From assembly GCA_026401035.1 (NCBI GenBank), contig JAPLNR010000065.1, forward strand, positions 114,512-178,511: a stretch of 64,000 nucleotides of DNA, read 5' to 3'. Origin of the DNA: Planctomycetia bacterium. GTDB lineage: Bacteria; Planctomycetota; Planctomycetia; Pirellulales; UBA1268. Shown here piece by piece: positions 50,478 to 59,569 of this stretch (positions within the stretch are counted from its first letter, which is position 1; each line of letters opens with the position of its first letter). Both the position numbers and the translations under genes were made by a program. A model generated the notes under the pieces. That model was not told the DNA's origin, searched no databases, and saw only the letters and a list, made by a program, of their open reading frames with translations.

Positions 50478-52133
50478 ATGCTCTTGGGATTCGGCCGCTG
50501 TCGATGTACGGGGCGGCGGTCGGTTTGGCTTGAATCGAAGCCGCTGCTTTCGCTGGTGATGGCCGGCGCCGCAGTCTTGGCCGTCGGAATCGGCATCCTC
50601 GCCCCCACGACGATCTCGGCCCAGTCGGCCAGCAGATCGCCAGCCCGACGGTTTTTCGACTCGCTCAACGGCACCAAACGGCCCGCCCCGCCACAGGAAT
50701 TCATTCCGGCGCCGACACCGCCACCCGTCGAGCCACCGGCAGCGGCACCCGCCCCCTCCCGGGTTGCCAAGGTTCCCCCACCGGCAGTGCCGGCCAAAAG
50801 CGCCCCATCACGGCCGATCACGTGGCAGGATGCAGTGGCCCTCACCACAGCGCTCCAGTCGTCAGCCGGGAAGGTTGCCGCCGCCGCCCTCGATCCGCGT
50901 TACAAGCCCGCGGCCCGGCCGGTCGCCGCCAAGACCATCGCTGCCGCCAATCCCGCCACCGCCAATCCCGCCACCGCCAAGCCTCGGCAGCAGCAGGCCG
51001 CCACCAAGACGGCGACGAGCAAGCAGGGTTCGGCCCCCAAGCCGCCGCAGACAAAGCGTTTTGAACGGCTGCGGCTGCAGATCGACCAGACGCTGGCCGC
51101 CTACCAGCGGCGGCCGCTCAACACCGCCCAGCACACGCCCTGGGAGGTGATGCACGGCTTCATTGCCTTCGGCATTCCCTCGCAGGTGCGAGTGGGCGGA
51201 CCGTCCGGCGACCGCGTCAATTCGATCGGCTGGATGAACATGGGCGGCCGCTGCCGCGGACAGGTGATGCTCGCCACCGTCGGCAACCAGCTCGTGGCGA
51301 TGAAGGGCATCGGCGTGCAGGGTCACTCGGCCCAATATCTGGCGATCCTGGCCCAGTGCCGCGTGGCCATGACTTCACCGATCACGGTCCAATCGAAGGC
51401 GTTCACGGTCGCCGACCTCGTCGAGGAGGAAAAGCTCTCCTGCAAATCGAATACCGAACTCACATTCGCCCTCATCGGCCTGGCGCATTACCTGCCGACC
51501 GAGTCCGAGTGGAAAGCCCGCGACGGCAAGCAGTGGTCGCTGGAAAAACTCGTCGCCGAGGAGCTCGAGCAGCCGATCCGCGGCGCCCCCTGCGGCGGCA
51601 CGCACCGCCTCTTCGGGCTCGCCTACGGCTGCCAGCGACGGCTCAAGGCCACCGGCTCACTCGACGGCCACTACGCCCGGGCCGACAAGTTTGTCCGCGA
51701 CTACCAGAAGTTCACACTCACGAAACTGCACAATCGCGACGGCTCCTTCAGCACGGAGTGGTTCAAATACCCGGCCGACCGCGAGGACGACATCGACCGC
51801 AAGGTGCAGACCACGGGCCATATCCTCGAATGGCTCGTCGGGTCGCTCGACCAGCAGGATCTCTACGATTCCCGTGTCGTCGCGGCGGCGGAGTTTCTCG
51901 CCCGGTCCCTCGCGCGGGAACCGTCGCGGGAATGGAAGATCGGCCCTCTCGGGCATGCCCTTCATGCCCTGACGATCTACCAGGAACGGGTCTGGGGCGT
52001 GGTGCTTCCGGGCAGCATCGCCGCCTACCACGGTCCGATGAAAGCCACGGCCGAAACGCCGCTCATGGCCGGGAAACCGGCAGTGATCAGCCCGCCGGAC
52101 GCCGCCGGCCACGCCAAGCCGATCCGCCGCTAG
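50478..52133 (+). CDS. Hypothetical secreted protein, Pro/Ala-rich with helical domain
   Basis: The 551-residue protein has an uncleaved or late signal anchor (SLVMAGAAVLAVGIGILAPTTISAQSA, about 26-50) and a low-complexity Pro/Ala/Lys-rich region (about 65-210) with tandem ANPAT units. A conserved C-terminal domain follows (about 215-535), with HTPWEVMHGFIAFG, SIGWMNMGGRCRGQ, CGGTHRLFGLAYGCQRR and QTTGHILEWLVGSL. Several helical segments and paired histidines suggest an alpha-toroid, as in terpene cyclases or polysaccharide lyases, but no active site is certain. I recall homologues annotated only as hypothetical in planctomycetes. Confidence 0.65.
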   Translation: MLLGFGRCRCTGRRSVWLESKPLLSLVMAGAAVLAVGIGILAPTTISAQSASRSPARRFFDSLNGTKRPAPPQEFIPAPTPPPVEPPAAAPAPSRVAKVPPPAVPAKSAPSRPITWQDAVALTTALQSSAGKVAAAALDPRYKPAARPVAAKTIAAANPATANPATAKPRQQQAATKTATSKQGSAPKPPQTKRFERLRLQIDQTLAAYQRRPLNTAQHTPWEVMHGFIAFGIPSQVRVGGPSGDRVNSIGWMNMGGRCRGQVMLATVGNQLVAMKGIGVQGHSAQYLAILAQCRVAMTSPITVQSKAFTVADLVEEEKLSCKSNTELTFALIGLAHYLPTESEWKARDGKQWSLEKLVAEELEQPIRGAPCGGTHRLFGLAYGCQRRLKATGSLDGHYARADKFVRDYQKFTLTKLHNRDGSFSTEWFKYPADREDDIDRKVQTTGHILEWLVGSLDQQDLYDSRVVAAAEFLARSLAREPSREWKIGPLGHALHALTIYQERVWGVVLPGSIAAYHGPMKATAETPLMAGKPAVISPPDAAGHAKPIRR

Positions 52134-52204
52134 CCGTCCGCGGCTCCATTCTTGAACCGATCGGGCGCACTCCGTAGGCTGGCATGCGGAGCAGGAACAC
52201 GCCC

Positions 52205-53134
52205 ATGTCGATCCTCGAATTCTCATCGCAGCTGGAACATCTCCTCGAGGGAGCTGCACGGTTGTTCGAATCGACGGGCTCCGATGCGCTCCTGCTGCTC
52301 GTCGACCAGCGGATCGACTGGAACCGGGTGCATTCGCTCGTCGGCGGCTTGTCGGTGCTGGTGGCGGCCGACGAGGAGGGGCACCTGGCGGGCGCGGCCG
52401 ACCACGGCCTCAAGCCGATCCTTCTCGACGTGGCGGGATTGCCTGTTCACGAACGTCTCACCCAGGCTTTGCTCGAGTGCGTTGCCGCGGAACTGATCGC
52501 GCCGGAGGCGCAGGTCGTCGCCATCTACAGTGGGTTCGAGGCGGGCACGGTCGACTCCGTGAGCGTGCTGCGGCTCGAGGAGCATCTGGGTCAACTCACC
52601 AGTCGCGACCTGCGCAACCTCGAAACAAAGGTGCCGCTCGAGACGCTCAAGATCGTGGTCGATCTCGCCGTCGAGATCGGCCGCGAGGGCCGCGAGGGCA
52701 AGCCGGTGGGCACGCTCTTCGTGGTCGGCGACACGCGAAAGGTGATGCAGTCGAGCCACGCCACGGGCTTCGATCCCGTCCGCGGCTACAGCCGCGCGGA
52801 GCGCAGGCTCACCGACCCGCGGGTGCGTGAAGGCATCAAGGAGATCGCCCAACTCGATGGCGCCTTTGTGGTGGGGGGCGACGGCACGGTCGAGGGCGCC
52901 GCCCGCTACATCGACGCCTCCGCCGAAAACGTCTCGGTCGCCAAGGGCCTCGGCGCCCGGCACTGGGCCGCCGCCGCCATCACCCGGCGAACCAAGAGCG
53001 TGGCCGTTGCCGTGAGCGAAACCAACGGCACGGTGCGACTCTTTCAAAACGGCGAAGTCGTGCTTCGCATCGAGCCCTTCCGCCGCGCGATGAAGTGGAA
53101 AGACTTCGAATACGAGCCACCGAGCGGGGACTAG
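52205..53134 (+). CDS. DacZ-type diadenylate cyclase (DisA_N domain)
   Basis: The 309-residue protein has an N-terminal alpha/beta domain (about 25-130) like the pyruvate-kinase-type domain of archaeal DacZ, and a C-terminal DisA_N domain (about 145-300). The domain has DGA at 218-220 (LDGAFVVGGDGTVEGAARYI) and GLGARHWAAAAIT at 248-260. Enzymes of this fold make cyclic di-AMP from two ATP. The DGA motif is intact; the usual RHR motif reads RHW, so one phosphate-binding arginine is replaced by tryptophan, which could lower or change activity. It has no membrane segment. Cyclic di-AMP is rarely discussed in planctomycetes. Confidence 0.75.
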   Translation: MSILEFSSQLEHLLEGAARLFESTGSDALLLLVDQRIDWNRVHSLVGGLSVLVAADEEGHLAGAADHGLKPILLDVAGLPVHERLTQALLECVAAELIAPEAQVVAIYSGFEAGTVDSVSVLRLEEHLGQLTSRDLRNLETKVPLETLKIVVDLAVEIGREGREGKPVGTLFVVGDTRKVMQSSHATGFDPVRGYSRAERRLTDPRVREGIKEIAQLDGAFVVGGDGTVEGAARYIDASAENVSVAKGLGARHWAAAAITRRTKSVAVAVSETNGTVRLFQNGEVVLRIEPFRRAMKWKDFEYEPPSGD

Positions 53135-53159
53135 TTTCACGAAAAACATCGCCATCCTG

Positions 53160-53215
53160 GCTGCGCTTGGCGGCATACGCCGGCGAGCGGGGTGCGGGTC
53201 ACCCGAAGCCTCCCC
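53160..53215 (+). repeat. Partial hairpin-repeat arm beside H4
   Basis: The segment around GGGTCACCCGAAGCCTCCCCG is the reverse complement of the region after H1 (25870-25910). The flank of the repeat therefore moved together with it, or both copies stem from the same composite element. Confidence 0.6.
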
Positions 53216-53240
53216 GTTTGGCAGTCCAATGGTTGAGGTA

Positions 53241-53379
53241 GGCTCGGGGCTGCACATGCCCTCTCGCGGGCTATGGGAGCGAGCGCAGGCAGGATGCCGA
53301 AGCGAGCGGACATGCAGTGAGCGAAGGACAGGATGTCCGCAGCGAACGTCCGCCGAGAGGGCATGTGCAGCCCCGAGCC
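53241..53379 (-). repeat. 139-bp hairpin repeat (H4)
   Basis: Perfect 26-bp inverted repeats at 53241-53266 and 53354-53379 enclose 87 bp that is the reverse complement of the interior of H1 with about one difference. It ends 48 bp before the polA start, so a transcript of polA may begin in or pass through it. Confidence 0.85.
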
Positions 53380-53427
53380 GGATTGGGCGAGTTGACCGGC
53401 GTGCCCACGGGTATGATCTCCGTTCCG

Positions 53428-56214
53428 ATGCCCTTGTCCTCGCCATCCGCCGCCCCCGACCTTGCCGGCCGATCGGTTTGGGTGATCGACACGCTCTCGC
53501 GTGTCTACCAGCTCTTTCACGCGCTGCCCGAGATGTCGTCGCCGCAGGGCACGCCCGTGGCGGCGATCTACGGCTTCACCCGCGACCTGCTCGACATCAT
53601 CGAGAAGAAGAAGGCCGACTACCTCTTTTGTGCGCTCGATGCGCCCGGCCCGACGTTCCGCCACGACAAGTTCGCGGCGTACAAGGCGCATCGCGCCGAG
53701 ATGCCCACCGACCTCGTGCCGCAGATCCCGCTTGTCCGTCGGCTCCTCGAGGTGATGGGCATCCCGTGCCTGGAGGTGCCGGGCTTCGAGGCCGACGACG
53801 TGCTGGCCACGGTGGCGGCACAGGTGACGGAGCAGGGGGGCTCGTGCGTGCTGGCCACGTCCGACAAGGACGCCCGCCAATTGCTTTCCGACCGGGTGCG
53901 GCTGCTCAACCTCCGCACCAACGCCTTCATGGGGCCCGCGGAACTGCTCGTCGACTGGGGCATCAGGCCTGATCAGGTCGTTGACTATCTCACGCTCGTC
54001 GGCGACTCGGCCGACAACGTGCCGGGCGTGCCGCTGATCGGACCGAAGATCGCAGGGGAGTTGCTCCGGTCCAACGACACCCTCGACAACGTGCTCGCGC
54101 ACCCGGAGAGCGTGGCGGGCAAGAAGCGTCAGGAAAACCTGCGGGTGCACGCCGACACGGCGCGGTCGAGCCGGGAATTGATCCGCCTCGACGCGGCGGT
54201 GCCCGTCACGATCCCGTGGGAGGCCGGCAAACTGCATGCGCCCGACGCGGACGCTCTGGCGGCCTTTCTGCAGGAGATGGGATTTCAGAGCCTCGTGTCG
54301 AAGGCCCGGCAGTCGGCCGCGGCGGTGAAGTCTGCCGAAAAGCATGTCGCCAAGCCCGCCGGCGGGCAGCAAACGATGTTCGATCTCGACGGCAACGGCC
54401 CCGACACGGTCGCCGCGAAGACGTCGAACGCAGCCCCGTTGCCCACCTGCGAGCATCCGGCCGACGCTGCCGCCCTCGGGCCGCTGATTCAGCGGCTGCG
54501 GGCGGCGTCACCGCTTGCGATCTGCGTGGCGACGAGGCTGGAAGGCACGCTGCTGTCGCCTCCGGCGGGGCTGGCGCTGGCATCCGCCGATCTGACCGTG
54601 TGGATCGGGCCCGAGTTGCTGGGAACGGATGCCCCCGGCGGCGCGGCGATCGCGGCACTGCTGCGGGATTCGGCCGTGGCAAAACATGGGCATGATCTCA
54701 AACGGCAGATCGTGGCGCTCCACACGATCGGGATCGAACCGGCGGGCTGCTCCTTCGACACCCTCCTGGCCGCCTACCTGCTCGACGCCGGCGAGCGCAA
54801 CCACGGCCTCGCGGAAGTGGCGCGGCGGCAGGGGATCGCGGTCGACGAAGATCCCGACGCTGCCGCGGCGATCGAGCACCCCGGCGACGAGGCCCATGCC
54901 GCCCTGGCCTGCCGGCTCGTGCGGCAGCTGTCGACGATACTTTCCGAGCGGCTTCGCGACATGCAGCTTGGGACATTGTTCGAGGAGGTGGAATTACCGC
55001 TGGCGGCGGTGCTCGCCGGGATGGAGTTTCGCGGCGTGCGGATCGATTGCAGCGTGCTCGGGGCGCTCTCGGCCGAATACACGGCGCGGCTCGGCACCCT
55101 CGAGCAGGAGATTCATGCCCTGGCCGGCCATGCGTTCTCGATCGCCTCGCCGCTGCAGGTGCGAGCGGTGCTCTTCGACGAACTGGGGCTGCCGATCGTG
55201 AAGCGGACGAAGACGGGACCGAGCACCGATGCCGAGGTGCTCGAGGAACTCGCACCGCTGCATCCGCTGCCGGCGAAGCTGCTCGAGCATCGCAAGTACG
55301 CGAAGCTCAAGAGTACCTATGTCGATGCGTTGCCGGCGCTCGTGGAGCCAACGACGGGCCGGATTCACACCACGTTCAACCAGACGGTCACGGCCACCGG
55401 CCGACTCAGTTCAAGCGACCCAAACCTGCAAAATATCCCGATCCGCACGCTCGAGGGGCAGCAGATCCGGGCCGCCTTCCTGCCGCGCGAGCCGGGCTGG
55501 CAGTTCGTCGCGGCCGACTATTCCCAGATCGAACTGCGGATCCTGGCCCATCTCTCGGGCGACCCGGGGATGCGGCAGGCCTTCGCCTCCCAGGAAGACA
55601 TCCATACCCGTACCGCCGCGGCCGTCTTCGGCATCGACCCCGCGGAGATCACCGCGGAGATGCGGCGGACCGCCAAGGCGGTGAATTTCGGGATCCTCTA
55701 CGGCCAGAGCGCGTTCGGCCTGGCCAAGGCGCTCGGCATCCCGCAGCCAGACGCCGCCACCTTCATCGCCGCCTACTTCCACTCGTTCGCGGGCGCGGCC
55801 ACCTTCATGGATGACGTCCTGGATCGCTGCCGCCGGGACGGCCATGTGACGACGATCCTCGGCCGCCGCCGCACGATCGCGGGCGTCCGCGACCGCGGCG
55901 GCCGCCGCACTGCCGCCGGTATCTTCGCCCTCTCGCTCCCCGAACGCACGGCGATCAACACCGTGGTGCAGGGATCCGCTGCCGATCTCATCAAGCTCGC
56001 GATGCTCCGCGTCGACCGCCGGCTGAAGACCGCGGGGCTGCAGGCGGCCATCGTGCTGCAGATTCATGACGAACTGGTGCTCGAGGCCCCGGCCGCGGAG
56101 ACCGACCACGTCAAGCAGTTGCTGGTCGAGGAGATGCAGCAGGCCATGGAGCTCGAGGTTCCGCTCGAGGTCTCGGTGCACTCCGGCAGCACGTGGGCGG
56201 AGTGCGAGAAGTAG
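53428..56214 (+). CDS. polA: DNA polymerase I
   Basis: The product (about 928 residues) has a 5'-nuclease domain (about 10-300; FEADDVLATVA, VGDSADNVPGVPLIGPKIA), a central 3'-5' exonuclease-like domain (about 345-530), and a polymerase domain with motif A AADYSQIELRILAHLSGD, motif B RRTAKAVNFGILYGQSAFG and motif C LQIHDELVLE. In the central domain the first exonuclease motif (D-x-E) reads VATRLEG, so both metal carboxylates are gone and proofreading is probably lost; KHGHDLK and FDTLLAAYLLDA remain. The start at 53428 or 53413 avoids the hairpin repeat that is open further upstream (residues [15 protein letters not shown] come from that repeat). Confidence 0.93.
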   Translation: MPLSSPSAAPDLAGRSVWVIDTLSRVYQLFHALPEMSSPQGTPVAAIYGFTRDLLDIIEKKKADYLFCALDAPGPTFRHDKFAAYKAHRAEMPTDLVPQIPLVRRLLEVMGIPCLEVPGFEADDVLATVAAQVTEQGGSCVLATSDKDARQLLSDRVRLLNLRTNAFMGPAELLVDWGIRPDQVVDYLTLVGDSADNVPGVPLIGPKIAGELLRSNDTLDNVLAHPESVAGKKRQENLRVHADTARSSRELIRLDAAVPVTIPWEAGKLHAPDADALAAFLQEMGFQSLVSKARQSAAAVKSAEKHVAKPAGGQQTMFDLDGNGPDTVAAKTSNAAPLPTCEHPADAAALGPLIQRLRAASPLAICVATRLEGTLLSPPAGLALASADLTVWIGPELLGTDAPGGAAIAALLRDSAVAKHGHDLKRQIVALHTIGIEPAGCSFDTLLAAYLLDAGERNHGLAEVARRQGIAVDEDPDAAAAIEHPGDEAHAALACRLVRQLSTILSERLRDMQLGTLFEEVELPLAAVLAGMEFRGVRIDCSVLGALSAEYTARLGTLEQEIHALAGHAFSIASPLQVRAVLFDELGLPIVKRTKTGPSTDAEVLEELAPLHPLPAKLLEHRKYAKLKSTYVDALPALVEPTTGRIHTTFNQTVTATGRLSSSDPNLQNIPIRTLEGQQIRAAFLPREPGWQFVAADYSQIELRILAHLSGDPGMRQAFASQEDIHTRTAAAVFGIDPAEITAEMRRTAKAVNFGILYGQSAFGLAKALGIPQPDAATFIAAYFHSFAGAATFMDDVLDRCRRDGHVTTILGRRRTIAGVRDRGGRRTAAGIFALSLPERTAINTVVQGSAADLIKLAMLRVDRRLKTAGLQAAIVLQIHDELVLEAPAAETDHVKQLLVEEMQQAMELEVPLEVSVHSGSTWAECEK

Positions 56215-56232
56215 GGCGGGCTGCAGCCTGCC
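56215..56232 (+). terminator. Stop-adjacent palindrome after polA
   Basis: GGCGGGCTGCAGCCTGCC follows the TAG stop with no gap. It is a variant of the family seen after htrA and the SNF2 gene. No T-run follows, so Rho-dependent ending or message protection is as likely as intrinsic termination. Confidence 0.45.
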
Positions 56233-56282
56233 GGTGACACCGCGGGCTTGCGAAGGCCCGTGTCCGAGGTGAAAGTGACGTC

Positions 56283-56930
56283 ATGATCCTCGTCGGCCTC
56301 ATCGGAAAAATCGGCTCGGGCAAGTCGACCGTGGCCCGGCGATTGGGCGAACTGGGAGCCCGCGTCATCGATGCCGACGCAATCGCGCACGAAGTGGTCG
56401 AGGAGACCGATGCCAAGGCGGCGATCGTCTCCCGCTTCGGCCCGGACATGCTCGGCGCCGATGGACGCGTGCAGCGTGGGGTACTCGCCGAACGGGTGTT
56501 CGGCCCGACACCGGCGCACGCCGCGGCCTTGCGGGATCTCGAGGCGATCGTCCACCCGCGGGTGCACCACCGCATCGATCAGGCTCTCGACGAGGTCCGA
56601 GCCGGCGAGCGGAAGCCGGGGGGGCGGGAAACGGTGGTCGTGCTCGACGTGCCGCTGCTCGTCCGGGCCGGCTGGGCGCAGGTCTGCGACGTGGTCGTGC
56701 GGCTGGAGTGTGACGAGGCCGTGCGGCGGGAGCGTCTCGCGCGACGCAACGTCAGCCCGGAGCAGCAGGCAGCGCGGGAAGCCGCCTGGCAGGGGACCGC
56801 GAACGCCGAACAGGCAGGGTTTCCCCCGGGGAATCCAGCGCAAAAAGTGGCGGCCGTGGATACCTCCTGCGATCTGGAATATACTCTGCGCGAAGTCGAC
56901 CGACTCTGGTTGGAGTTCCTGCCGCATTGA
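56283..56930 (+). CDS. coaE: Dephospho-CoA kinase
   Basis: CoaE phosphorylates dephospho-CoA in the last step of coenzyme A synthesis. The 215-residue protein has the P-loop GLIGKIGSGKSTVARRL, the DADAIAHEVV motif, VLDVPLLV and RRERLARRN in the lid. The C-terminal third (about 150-215) is looser than usual but keeps the family pattern. It is 68 bp after polA. The expected serine-rich late helix is replaced by a charged segment, with no sign of loss of function. Confidence 0.9.
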   Translation: MILVGLIGKIGSGKSTVARRLGELGARVIDADAIAHEVVEETDAKAAIVSRFGPDMLGADGRVQRGVLAERVFGPTPAHAAALRDLEAIVHPRVHHRIDQALDEVRAGERKPGGRETVVVLDVPLLVRAGWAQVCDVVVRLECDEAVRRERLARRNVSPEQQAAREAAWQGTANAEQAGFPPGNPAQKVAAVDTSCDLEYTLREVDRLWLEFLPH

Positions 56931-57049
56931 ACTGCAGGGGGCCATTCAGACCGGCGGCCTCGGCGTGGCCTGTCCCGCGGTACGCCGAACTTGGGGTTTT
57001 CGCAGCCGTCGATTGTCTTCCCGTCTGCCGTGCAACGCGGCACAGGCTG

Positions 57050-57140
57050 ACGATCAAGCGGCTTCCCGCCTGTCGGTTCTCCTCCCTGTCGATCCTGCTC
57101 TCCGCCTGCCTCCCGATCATTCTCCCTTTTCTTTTGCCGC
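57050..57140 (+). promoter_or_regulatory. C-rich leader upstream of rho, possible Rho loading (rut) region
   Basis: From 57061 to 57140 the plus strand has 36 C, 28 T, 13 G and 3 A in 80 bases. The C-over-G bubble, with many YC dinucleotides (CTCCCTGTC, TCTCCGCC, TCTCCCTTTTC), is what Rho binds. It lies 30 to 120 bases before the rho start, where Rho is known to autoregulate in other bacteria. Confidence 0.45.
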
Positions 57141-57172
57141 GGCCCGGCCGCAGACTGCCCACGAGGTGATGC

Positions 57173-58567
57173 ATGTCGACCACCGATCCCAATAAATCCG
57201 TCGATGGGCTCGAGGACGAGCCGATGTCGATCGCGGAGGAGATCGCCCACGAGGTGAAGCAGGAGGGCGCCGAGCCGGCCGATCGCTATGAGTCGCTCAA
57301 GAAGGGCGACACCCACATCACGGCGCTGCAGAAACTCTCGATGCCGGAATTGATCGAGCTCGCCCGCAAGGAGGAGATCGGCGACATCACCGGCGCCAAG
57401 CGGCAAGATCTCGTCTTTCGAATTCTCAAGGAGCGGGTAAAGCTCAACGGACTGATGTTCGGCGAGGGCACGCTCGAGATCCTGCCCGATGGCTTCGGTT
57501 TTCTGCGGAGCCCCGACTACCACTACCTCTCCTGCCCCGATGACATCTACGTGTCGCCCAGCCAGATCCGGCGTTTCGGCCTGCGCAACGGCATGAGCGT
57601 GGCGGGCCAGATCCGGCCTCCCAAGGAGAGCGAACGGTATTTCGCCCTGCTGCGAGTCGAGGCGATCAACGGCGAGGATCCGGCCAAACTTTCCTCACGG
57701 GTCTTCTTCGACGAGCTCACCCCGCTCCATCCCGACGAACGGATCGTCATGGAGACGACGGCCGAGGAGATCGCCACCCGCGTGATCGACCTGGTCGTGC
57801 CGATCGGCTTTGGCCAGCGGGGCCTCATCGTGAGCCCGCCGCGGGCGGGCAAGACGATCCTGATGCAGAAGATGGCCCGGGCGGTGATCGAAAATTACCC
57901 CGACGCCTACGTCTTCATGCTGCTCATCGACGAGCGGCCCGAGGAGGTCACCGACATGGAACGGCAGGTGAAGGGGCCCTCCTGCGAGGTGATCAGTTCG
58001 ACGTTCGACGAAAATGCCAGCCGCCACGTGCAGGTGGCCGACATGGTGATCGAGAAGGCGAAGCGGCTGGTCGAGTACGGCCGCGACGTCATCATTTTCC
58101 TCGACTCCATCACACGGCTCGCCCGCGCCTGGAATTCCGAGGTGCCCAACTCCGGCAAGATCCTCTCCGGCGGCGTCGACTCCAACGCCCTGCAGCGGCC
58201 CAAGCGATTCTTCGGCAGCGCCAGGAAGGTGGAGGAGGGCGGCTCGCTGACGATCATCGCCACGGCGCTGGTCGACACCGGGAGCAAGATGGACGACGTG
58301 ATCTTCGAGGAGTTCAAGGGCACGGGCAATCTCGAGATCATGCTCGACCGCCGACTCGTCGACAAGCGGATCTACCCGGCGATCGACATCAATCGCTCTG
58401 GCACCCGCCGCGAGGAGATGCTGCTCGAGCCGGACGAATACCGCCGGATCTGCCTGCTGCGCCGCGTGTTCGGCGAGATGAATCCCACCGACGCGATGGA
58501 ATTGCTGATCAACCGGCTGGCGAAGACCAAGTCGAACAGCGAGTTCCTCATGAGCCTCAAGTCATAG
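57173..58567 (+). CDS. rho: Transcription termination factor Rho
   Basis: Rho is an RNA-dependent hexameric helicase that ends transcription. The 464-residue protein has the N-terminal Rho-N helices (about 50-90, [16 protein letters not shown]), the RNA-binding cold-shock domain ([22 protein letters not shown]), the Walker A region [41 protein letters not shown] and the Q-loop [12 protein letters not shown] with the R-loop after it. Every motif is intact. A short disordered acidic N-terminal extension (about 1-45) is typical of planctomycetes. A C-rich leader precedes it. Confidence 0.97.
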   Translation: MSTTDPNKSVDGLEDEPMSIAEEIAHEVKQEGAEPADRYESLKKGDTHITALQKLSMPELIELARKEEIGDITGAKRQDLVFRILKERVKLNGLMFGEGTLEILPDGFGFLRSPDYHYLSCPDDIYVSPSQIRRFGLRNGMSVAGQIRPPKESERYFALLRVEAINGEDPAKLSSRVFFDELTPLHPDERIVMETTAEEIATRVIDLVVPIGFGQRGLIVSPPRAGKTILMQKMARAVIENYPDAYVFMLLIDERPEEVTDMERQVKGPSCEVISSTFDENASRHVQVADMVIEKAKRLVEYGRDVIIFLDSITRLARAWNSEVPNSGKILSGGVDSNALQRPKRFFGSARKVEEGGSLTIIATALVDTGSKMDDVIFEEFKGTGNLEIMLDRRLVDKRIYPAIDINRSGTRREEMLLEPDEYRRICLLRRVFGEMNPTDAMELLINRLAKTKSNSEFLMSLKS

Positions 58568-58574
58568 GGTCCAC

Positions 58575-59120
58575 ATGACCGAGATCGTGGTGGGAACGAC
58601 CTTCGAGGGCCGGAAAGATTTTCGCGGCGGCACTGCGCGGCGTGCCGATCCGCTGCGGGTCGGGATCGTCGTGTCGCGGTACAACGAATCGATCACGCGG
58701 CGGCTGCTCGATGCGGCCGTTGCCACGTTCGTCGGGGCCGGCCTGCCTGCCGCGGGCGTCGACGTGGCCTGGGTTCCCGGTGCCTTCGAACTCCCGCTGG
58801 CCGCCGACCGGCTGGCCGCGACCGGCCGCTACGCGGCGGTGCTCTGCCTGGGCGCCATCATCCGCGGCGAGACATCGCACGACCGCCACATCGCCAGCGC
58901 CGTTGGCCACGGCATCGAACAGGCGGCGCGGGCTCACGGCCTCCCGGTATTGTTCGGCGTGCTCACCTGCGACACGCTCGCCCAGGCGCTCGCCCGGGCC
59001 GGCGGCGACGCCGCCAGCCAGTTCGCTGGAAACAAAGGGCGCGAGTGTGCCGCGGCCGCGATCGAGATGATCTCCCTGCTCGACCAACTGCCCCCCCGAC
59101 AAGAAGGCCTCTCAGCGTGA
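58575..59120 (+). CDS. ribH: 6,7-dimethyl-8-ribityllumazine synthase
   Basis: RibH makes the lumazine precursor of riboflavin. The 181-residue protein has [53 protein letters not shown] and [11 protein letters not shown], the substrate-binding segments of icosahedral lumazine synthases. The catalytic histidine lies in TSHD. An N-terminal extension of about 25 residues precedes the core. The TGA stop overlaps the GTG of nusB (GTGA). Starting 7 bp after rho, it is probably in the same transcript. Confidence 0.93.
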   Translation: MTEIVVGTTFEGRKDFRGGTARRADPLRVGIVVSRYNESITRRLLDAAVATFVGAGLPAAGVDVAWVPGAFELPLAADRLAATGRYAAVLCLGAIIRGETSHDRHIASAVGHGIEQAARAHGLPVLFGVLTCDTLAQALARAGGDAASQFAGNKGRECAAAAIEMISLLDQLPPRQEGLSA

Positions 59121-59542
59121 CCAAGCCCCGCCGCGGCCGCGGCCGCGAGATCGCGCTGCAGGCGCTCTACCGGCTCGACGTGAATCCCGACACGACCGCC
59201 GAGGAGATCACGAGATTCCTCTCGGGCCGTCTCCACGGCGGGCCGCTCGTCGAGTTCGCGGATTCGCTCGTGGCGGGCGTCCGTGGCCGCCGTGCCGAAC
59301 TCGACACGCTGCTCGACGCCCGTTCGGAAAACTGGCGGGTGGCCCGGATGTCGGCCACCGACCGCGCGATCCTACGGATCGCCGTCTTTGAGATGCTGCA
59401 CACCAGCGTGCCGGGGCCGGTGGCCGTCAACGAGGCGATCGAACTGGCCAAGCGGTACGGCACCGATGCTTCGGGCAAGTTCGTCGCGGGCATCCTCGGC
59501 CGCCTGCTCGCCGACCGCACCGCCGCAGCCGCGCCCAGCTGA
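59117..59542 (+). CDS. nusB: Transcription antitermination factor NusB
   Basis: NusB with NusE (S10) binds boxA of rRNA transcripts and prevents early termination. The 141-residue helical protein has REIALQALYRLDV, the middle RMSATDRAILRIAVFEML, and the conserved C-terminal AVNEAIELAKRYGTDASGKFVAGILGRLL. The start is a GTG that overlaps the ribH stop, and the frame matches the family only from there. Its place beside ribH is typical of bacteria. Confidence 0.93.
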   Translation: MTKPRRGRGREIALQALYRLDVNPDTTAEEITRFLSGRLHGGPLVEFADSLVAGVRGRRAELDTLLDARSENWRVARMSATDRAILRIAVFEMLHTSVPGPVAVNEAIELAKRYGTDASGKFVAGILGRLLADRTAAAAPS

Positions 59543-59569
59543 CCCCACGCTGAACCGGAGCACCGACCG

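Noticed and set aside
53317..53412. N-terminal extension of DNA polymerase I starting [15 protein letters not shown]
   Set aside because: The same peptide arises from the hairpin repeat near 25770 in front of an unrelated frame. It is repeat DNA read as protein.
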